Positions 6,923 through 10,700 of a stretch of DNA of 10,700 bases are shown here, piece after piece. Source of the DNA: CAZUVQ01 sp964623915. GTDB taxonomy: Bacteria > Bacillota > Clostridia > UMGS1883 > UMGS1540. How positions within the stretch are numbered: the stretch's first letter is position 1; every line of letters begins with the position of its first letter. The position numbers and the translations under genes are program-made. The notes under the pieces were generated by a model. It ran no database searches, was not told the DNA's origin, and saw nothing but the letters and a program-made list of their open reading frames with translations. The stretch is taken from the NCBI GenBank assembly GCA_964623915.1, contig CAZUVQ010000064.1, positions 1-10,700 of the forward strand. Reading direction: 5' to 3'.

Positions 6923-7591
6923 TTATTTTAATGTCCCTTCCAAAATAAAACTGTAATAGCCATTTCCGCCGACAATTATATGGTCAAGCAAAGTTATGCT
7001 TATTGCATCAAAGGCTTTGGATAGGGAGTAGGTAATCTCACGGTCAGAGTCAGACGGGTAAATCCGTCCCGTCGGATGATTGTGAACTAAAATCACGCTT
7101 TCAGCACGTAATCTTACTGCTGCTTCTAATATAAGCCTTGTATTTATCATTACATCTGAAACAGTTCCTTCTGCAATTTTGGAAAAACTAATTACACGTC
7201 TTGCACTATCGAGTGAAATTATGTATAAGCCCTCAGTAGTCGCTTCACCCACCATATCTACGGCGTATAAACCTGCCGAGTCCGGAGTGGACAACACAGG
7301 ATGTGTTTCCCATTTTGATTTGTGATAATAATTGAAAAGGTCTGGGATAAGCTTAATTAGGACAGCTGTTTGTTGACCTACACCTTCAATTTGAATCAGG
7401 TCGTTGATATTTGCATCAAAAATGTTTGCCACACTGCCAAACTGATCAATAAGTTTATGTGCTGTGTTATTTGTGTCACCCCTCGGGTCTGAATAATACA
7501 AAATCAGTTCGATTACTTCATGGGGTGAAAAGCTTTGTAAACCGCCTTGTAAATACCTGTTTCTCATTCTCTGCCTGTGCCCTGCATGCAT
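6923..7591 (-). CDS. radC: RadC family JAMM-domain protein
   Basis: RadC/UPF0758 family, 222 residues, normal length. The N-terminal part starts with the family-typical HRQRMRNRYLQGG and SPHEVIELIL segments, then a helix-hairpin-helix turn IEGVGQQTA at 68-76 of the kind that binds DNA backbone. The C-terminal JAMM/MPN+ domain has a complete metal site: Glu141, His170-x-His172, Ser180 and Asp183 in HNHPTGRIYPSDSD. JAMM enzymes are zinc peptidases or deubiquitinase-like hydrolases. The RadC name reflects an early claimed role in DNA repair, and its real function is unsettled. A very good GGAGGT (complement of 7597-7602) sits 5 bases before ATG 7591. It lies 74 bases after the acyl-CoA synthetase and 18 bases before deoC, and may be read through from the upstream operon, since no convincing promoter or terminator is seen between. 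Confidence 0.95.
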   Translation of the reverse strand: MHAGHRQRMRNRYLQGGLQSFSPHEVIELILYYSDPRGDTNNTAHKLIDQFGSVANIFDANINDLIQIEGVGQQTAVLIKLIPDLFNYYHKSKWETHPVLSTPDSAGLYAVDMVGEATTEGLYIISLDSARRVISFSKIAEGTVSDVMINTRLILEAAVRLRAESVILVHNHPTGRIYPSDSDREITYSLSKAFDAISITLLDHIIVGGNGYYSFILEGTLK

Positions 7592-7665
7592 AAATTACCT
7601 CCAAGATAAAGATTTAATAATCTAAATAACCATCAAATAAGCGTGTGCAGATAACTTTTTTGTTT

Positions 7666-9408
7666 TTATTTTGCTTTGGCAACAAGAGCATCTGAAGGTG
7701 CGTTGACCACATTATTTTTATTTAGTTCTTCCTGTTCCAATACTTTATAAGCAACTTTTCCGACAAGAGTTTTAGGAAGCTGTTCACGTGCCTCAATGTC
7801 ATATGGAATAGCGAATTTTGCAATGTTTTTTTTGCAGTAATCCATAATATTCTCTTTAAGCTCATCTGTAAATTCATATCCGGGTTTGAGCATAATAAAT
7901 GCTTTTACCTTCTGTATTTTATATGGGTCGGGAACACCTATAACACAGCTCATCTGAACGGCATCGTGAGCGTCGATAATATTTTCAAGCTGAGATGGAT
8001 ATACATTATACCCTGAGGTTATAATCATTCTTTTCATTCTCTGTCTGAAATATATAAAACCGTCAGAATCCATAATACCAAGGTCACCCGTGTGAAGCCA
8101 GAGCTTTTTGTCGCTGTGAGCTTTAAGCGTGTGTGCTGTTTCTTCCGGTTGATTTACATATTGCAGCATAACCGTCGGCCCGTTTATGCAAATCTCACCT
8201 TCTGTGCCATATGGCACTTCCTCACAATTTTCAGGGTTAACAATTTTATAAAGCGTATCAGGGAACGGAATTCCTATGCTTCCCTCACGTGTTTGCGTTG
8301 TGGGGGTGAGACAGCTTGCCGTTACGCATTCTGTTGTGCCGTAACCTTCACGAATGGGAACTTTTGAATTATGGTCATAAAGAAACTTGTCAAATCGCTT
8401 TTTAAGCTCCACAGAAAGTGAATCACCACCGGAAAAAACACCCTGTAAGCAAGACAAATCAACGTATTCCATATCTGGATTACGCAATATCGCCTCATAA
8501 AGTGTAGGAACGCCGGCTATGTAATTTGGCTTTTTAGTTTTGAGCAATTTTGCATAGATTTGTGCATTGAACCTCGGTATTAAGATACATTTACATCCAA
8601 AGGATAGCATAGTATGTATACAAACGCCAAGACCGAACCCATGAAAAATCGGCATTACCGCAAGCATTGAATTACCGGGAACACAACAATTTCCCATTGC
8701 GGCTGTCTGAAGCGCAAGTGCATTGAAGTTAAGGTTTGAAAGCAAAATCCCCTTTGTAGTGCCTGTGGTGCCGCCGCTATATAATACCACTGCAGGGTCT
8801 TTGCCCTTTTTGTTTTGCTTATATTTACCGCTGTATAGTTCGCCTTCTGCTATAAATCTGTCCCACATAACAACATCAGCATTTTTAGGTATTGGGGCAA
8901 CTTTTTTGCCTTCAGTAAAATCATAGCCGAGCTTCATCAAAGGGCTGAGCGCATTCCGCACAGATGTTATGATAAGGTTTTTTAGTTTATAATTTTTTCT
9001 GATATTTTCAAATTTGCCGTAAAACTGGTCAAGTGTTACCACGGCAACGCTCTGAGAGTCCTTAAGATAAAACTCAATTTCACCTTCGCTTGACAATGGG
9101 TGAATCATGTTACCTATTGCGCCAATTAAGTTTAATGCATAAAAACAATATACGGCTTGCGGAACATTCGGCATGCATACAGTAACCTTATCACCTTCAC
9201 ATATACCGAGTGCCTTAAAGCTTTTTGCAACTTTATGGATTTCAAGAATCAAAGCCTTATATGTGGTTTTTTTGCCCATAAAGTCCAGAGCATTATATTT
9301 TGGATATTTTATTGATGTTTCAAGAACCTGGTCATACATTGAATAATCGGGATACTGAAGTTTTTCGGGTACATTGCCGTAGTATTTAAGCCATGGCATA
9401 CTACTCAT
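7666..9408 (-). CDS. AMP-forming acyl-CoA synthetase
   Basis: Adenylate-forming ligase that activates a carboxylic acid with ATP and then forms a CoA thioester. From ATG 9408 it has 580 residues. Core motifs are all present: P-loop YSGGTTGTTKG at 210-220, GYGTTE at 355-360, TGD at 440-442, the hinge and signature region FRQRMKRMIITSGYNVYP at about 454-471, and the C-terminal PKTLVGKV with the catalytic Lys near 551. The pattern is that of medium/long-chain fatty or aromatic acyl-CoA ligases; the substrate cannot be decided. The frame can be extended to a TTG at 9438, but AGGAGG (complement of 9418-9423) is 9 bases from ATG 9408, which makes that the true start. The gene overlaps the upstream acyltransferase by 8 bases, so the two products are likely made together and may share an acyl-CoA intermediate (inference). 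Confidence 0.93.
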   Translation of the reverse strand: MSSMPWLKYYGNVPEKLQYPDYSMYDQVLETSIKYPKYNALDFMGKKTTYKALILEIHKVAKSFKALGICEGDKVTVCMPNVPQAVYCFYALNLIGAIGNMIHPLSSEGEIEFYLKDSQSVAVVTLDQFYGKFENIRKNYKLKNLIITSVRNALSPLMKLGYDFTEGKKVAPIPKNADVVMWDRFIAEGELYSGKYKQNKKGKDPAVVLYSGGTTGTTKGILLSNLNFNALALQTAAMGNCCVPGNSMLAVMPIFHGFGLGVCIHTMLSFGCKCILIPRFNAQIYAKLLKTKKPNYIAGVPTLYEAILRNPDMEYVDLSCLQGVFSGGDSLSVELKKRFDKFLYDHNSKVPIREGYGTTECVTASCLTPTTQTREGSIGIPFPDTLYKIVNPENCEEVPYGTEGEICINGPTVMLQYVNQPEETAHTLKAHSDKKLWLHTGDLGIMDSDGFIYFRQRMKRMIITSGYNVYPSQLENIIDAHDAVQMSCVIGVPDPYKIQKVKAFIMLKPGYEFTDELKENIMDYCKKNIAKFAIPYDIEAREQLPKTLVGKVAYKVLEQEELNKNNVVNAPSDALVAKAK

Positions 9409-10282
9409 AGCAAATGTCCTCCTTAAATTCTTTTTCAAGCAATTCGGGGTTTTCCAGCAATTGCTTGAAAAGCTTTATTGATTTCGAATAGTAATAACCA
9501 TCGGCTATTCGCTCATCAAGTGTCAGACCGAGATTAATTACTTCTCTTACTGTTACGTTACCGTTATCATCAAATACAGGGGCATTATGCTTTTGCCCAA
9601 TTACCACAAAAATGGAATTTGTTCCCCAGTTTGTCAGGTGGTGATAGCCTGCATTTAGCTTTATTGAGCCAAGATTTGAGATGAAAACACTTGCATAATA
9701 TGGGTCTTCTTTTCCTATTGCATCGGGTACCTTTCCGCTATAGTCAAGCATTTTCAGAATGCCTACAATTATTTTTAGAATAATTCTCGGTAATTTTGTC
9801 AAAATACCAAGCACGTTTGTAGTATAATCATCTCCTGATGTTTCGCCCCTATATTTTGAAACTTTTTTGCAAATTTCGCTGTTTATCGTATCAATAGTCC
9901 AGTCATCCTTGCAATTGAGGAATATCAGAACTTCACCACCATTATCCGAAAAAACTTTTTTGGCAACAAATGAAAGAACAATATCCTTTCTCTCATAAAG
10001 CCGGTGACCGGCAACAAATCTGTTTAGATAAGGCCTTAAAGTTATCGTTTTGGCTATTGCCGCGGAAATAATGTGAAAGATTGTGTACTTATATTCAGGG
10101 GAATTCTGATTTTTTTTCTCCAAAAATTTATTTATATTAGTAATATCAATTTCTTCGCTGATAAATGCTTCATTATCAGTTCTGTTTGGCAGAAGATATG
10201 GGGTAAAGGCATGCATAGTGTCAGCATCTCTGACAAGGAATGCATCCTTTCTGTCCCCGAATCGTCTTTTTTTCGTTATCAT
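9401..10282 (-). CDS. Stand-alone E2/CAT-like acyltransferase with altered catalytic motif
   Basis: About 293 residues with the chloramphenicol-acetyltransferase-like fold of the 2-oxoacid dehydrogenase E2 catalytic domain. Visible similarities are SNLGSIKLNAGYHH near 202-215, NSIFVVIGQ near 222-230, and the C-terminal LTLDERIADG followed by a helix ending LLENPELL. In true E2 proteins the signature reads DHRxxDG; here the His position is Glu257 (codon 9512-9514), while the later Asp-Gly is kept. There is no lipoyl or subunit-binding domain, and no E1 or E3 neighbour, so it is not a pyruvate dehydrogenase component. A hydrophobic, basic stretch near residues 156-180 could touch membrane or bind a lipid acyl chain. 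ATG 10282 has AAGGAAG (complement of 10291-10297) 8 bases upstream; a TTG at 10285 is less likely. It follows marR by 14 bases. Function unknown; acyl transfer from the product of the adjacent CoA ligase is my inference. Confidence 0.8.
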   Translation of the reverse strand: MITKKRRFGDRKDAFLVRDADTMHAFTPYLLPNRTDNEAFISEEIDITNINKFLEKKNQNSPEYKYTIFHIISAAIAKTITLRPYLNRFVAGHRLYERKDIVLSFVAKKVFSDNGGEVLIFLNCKDDWTIDTINSEICKKVSKYRGETSGDDYTTNVLGILTKLPRIILKIIVGILKMLDYSGKVPDAIGKEDPYYASVFISNLGSIKLNAGYHHLTNWGTNSIFVVIGQKHNAPVFDDNGNVTVREVINLGLTLDERIADGYYYSKSIKLFKQLLENPELLEKEFKEDICYE

Positions 10283-10296
10283 CAAAAATACTTCCT

Positions 10297-10700
10297 TTAT
10301 TTTTGTTTCAGAGAATTTTCAAGCATAATATTAATTTTCCTTATTTCTTCACCGCTTATCATATCCTCAGACAGAGATTTTTCAATTTCACAGGCAGCAT
10401 AATGACCCTCGTCCGTAAGCTCAACTTCTACAATGCGTTCGTCACTTTCATTGCGCGTTCGCCTTAATAAGCCCATGTGCGACAGTTTTTTACAAATAGA
10501 AGAAGTATTCGTACAAGCAATCCCGGCCATTTTTGCAATAGCACCTATGGTTTTTAAACCGGGTTTTTTTATATAGTACAATATGCGCAGCTGTGTTGGG
10601 GTAAGCCCATATTTTTTTGCTAACGGTTTAAGTGTTTTATCCATATATTTGTTTGCTGTTGAAACAAGCCTCCAAAGTTCAAAACCAATTATTGCTTCAG
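10297..10700 (-). CDS. MarR-family transcriptional regulator (5' partial)
   Basis: Winged-helix DNA-binding regulator. The frame stays open from ATG 10644 to the right window edge, and the extra residues (FELWRLVSTANKY before MDKTLKPLAKKYGLT) form the first dimerisation helix normal for MarR proteins. The true start is therefore beyond 10700 and the Met at 10644 is probably internal. Seen in order: the GLTPTQLRILYYI helix, the recognition-helix region TNTSSICKKLSHMGLLRR, and the wing with the conserved acidic-basic pair in SDERIVEVELTDEG. MarR proteins usually repress their own operon and release DNA when bound by a small phenolic or acyl ligand. As first visible gene of the acyltransferase-CoA ligase operon, it plausibly controls these genes in response to their substrate (inference). 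Its operator would lie outside the window. Confidence 0.9.
   Translation of the reverse strand, partial: EAIIGFELWRLVSTANKYMDKTLKPLAKKYGLTPTQLRILYYIKKPGLKTIGAIAKMAGIACTNTSSICKKLSHMGLLRRTRNESDERIVEVELTDEGHYAACEIEKSLSEDMISGEEIRKINIMLENSLKQK

Noticed and set aside
7610..7623. Small hairpin AGATT-TAAT-AATCT between the synthetase and radC as a terminator
   Set aside because: Only five AT-rich base pairs and no U-tract in the right place on the minus strand; it would not end transcription.
9401..10282. Annotation as pyruvate dehydrogenase E2 subunit
   Set aside because: No lipoyl domain, no E1/E3-binding domain, no E1 or E3 gene nearby, and the catalytic His is replaced by Glu.
1..10700. Mobile element, defence system, CRISPR array or phage genes
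   Set aside because: No transposase, integrase, repeat array, restriction, toxin or phage structural gene was seen on either strand. RadC can occur near mobile elements, but here its neighbours are metabolic.

Overview
The window comes from a low-GC, AT-rich genome. Codon use, strong AGGAGG-type ribosome binding sites, tight gene packing and the gene families (NAD-type malic enzyme, Ldh_2 dehydrogenase, RadC, MarR, UlaG-like hydrolase) suggest an anaerobic Firmicute of the Clostridia type, probably a gut or metagenomic draft assembly. A run of ten Ns at 2319-2328 marks a scaffold join, so the distance and the linkage across it are uncertain. No rRNA, tRNA, CRISPR array, insertion sequence or prophage gene is visible.

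Left arm, plus strand (1-3678). Three translationally linked genes encode a UlaG-like metallo-beta-lactamase-fold hydrolase (5' end outside the window), a short-chain dehydrogenase/reductase and a long RraA/HMG-aldolase-like protein. The first pair overlaps by 13 bases and the second by 4. After the assembly gap comes an FAD-dependent oxidoreductase of the FAD_oxidored type. Lactonase-like, dehydrogenase, aldolase-like and flavin oxidoreductase activities together look like part of a catabolic route for a sugar acid or related hydroxy acid. The substrate cannot be read from the sequence and no transporter is in view. A strong hairpin terminator at 3704-3748 separates this arm from the convergent right arm and is built to work on both strands.

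Right arm, minus strand (10700 down to 3800). In transcription order: a MarR-family regulator (5' end outside the window); a stand-alone acyltransferase related to the catalytic domain of 2-oxoacid dehydrogenase E2, with Glu where the catalytic His normally sits; an AMP-forming acyl-CoA synthetase that overlaps it by 8 bases; a RadC-family JAMM-domain protein; deoxyribose-phosphate aldolase DeoC; then, behind its own extended -10 promoter, an Ldh_2-family malate/lactate-type dehydrogenase and an NAD-type malic enzyme. The last pair interconverts 2-hydroxy and 2-oxo acids and decarboxylates malate to pyruvate, so it could drain C4 acids into central metabolism.

The most unusual unit is the MarR - E2-like acyltransferase - acyl-CoA synthetase set. 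It looks like a regulated module that activates a carboxylic acid and transfers the acyl group, but the acyltransferase signature is altered and there is no lipoyl domain or E1/E3 partner. Three starts are set differently from the longest possible open frames: ATG 9408 for the synthetase, ATG 10282 for the acyltransferase, and an N-terminus beyond the window edge for the MarR protein.
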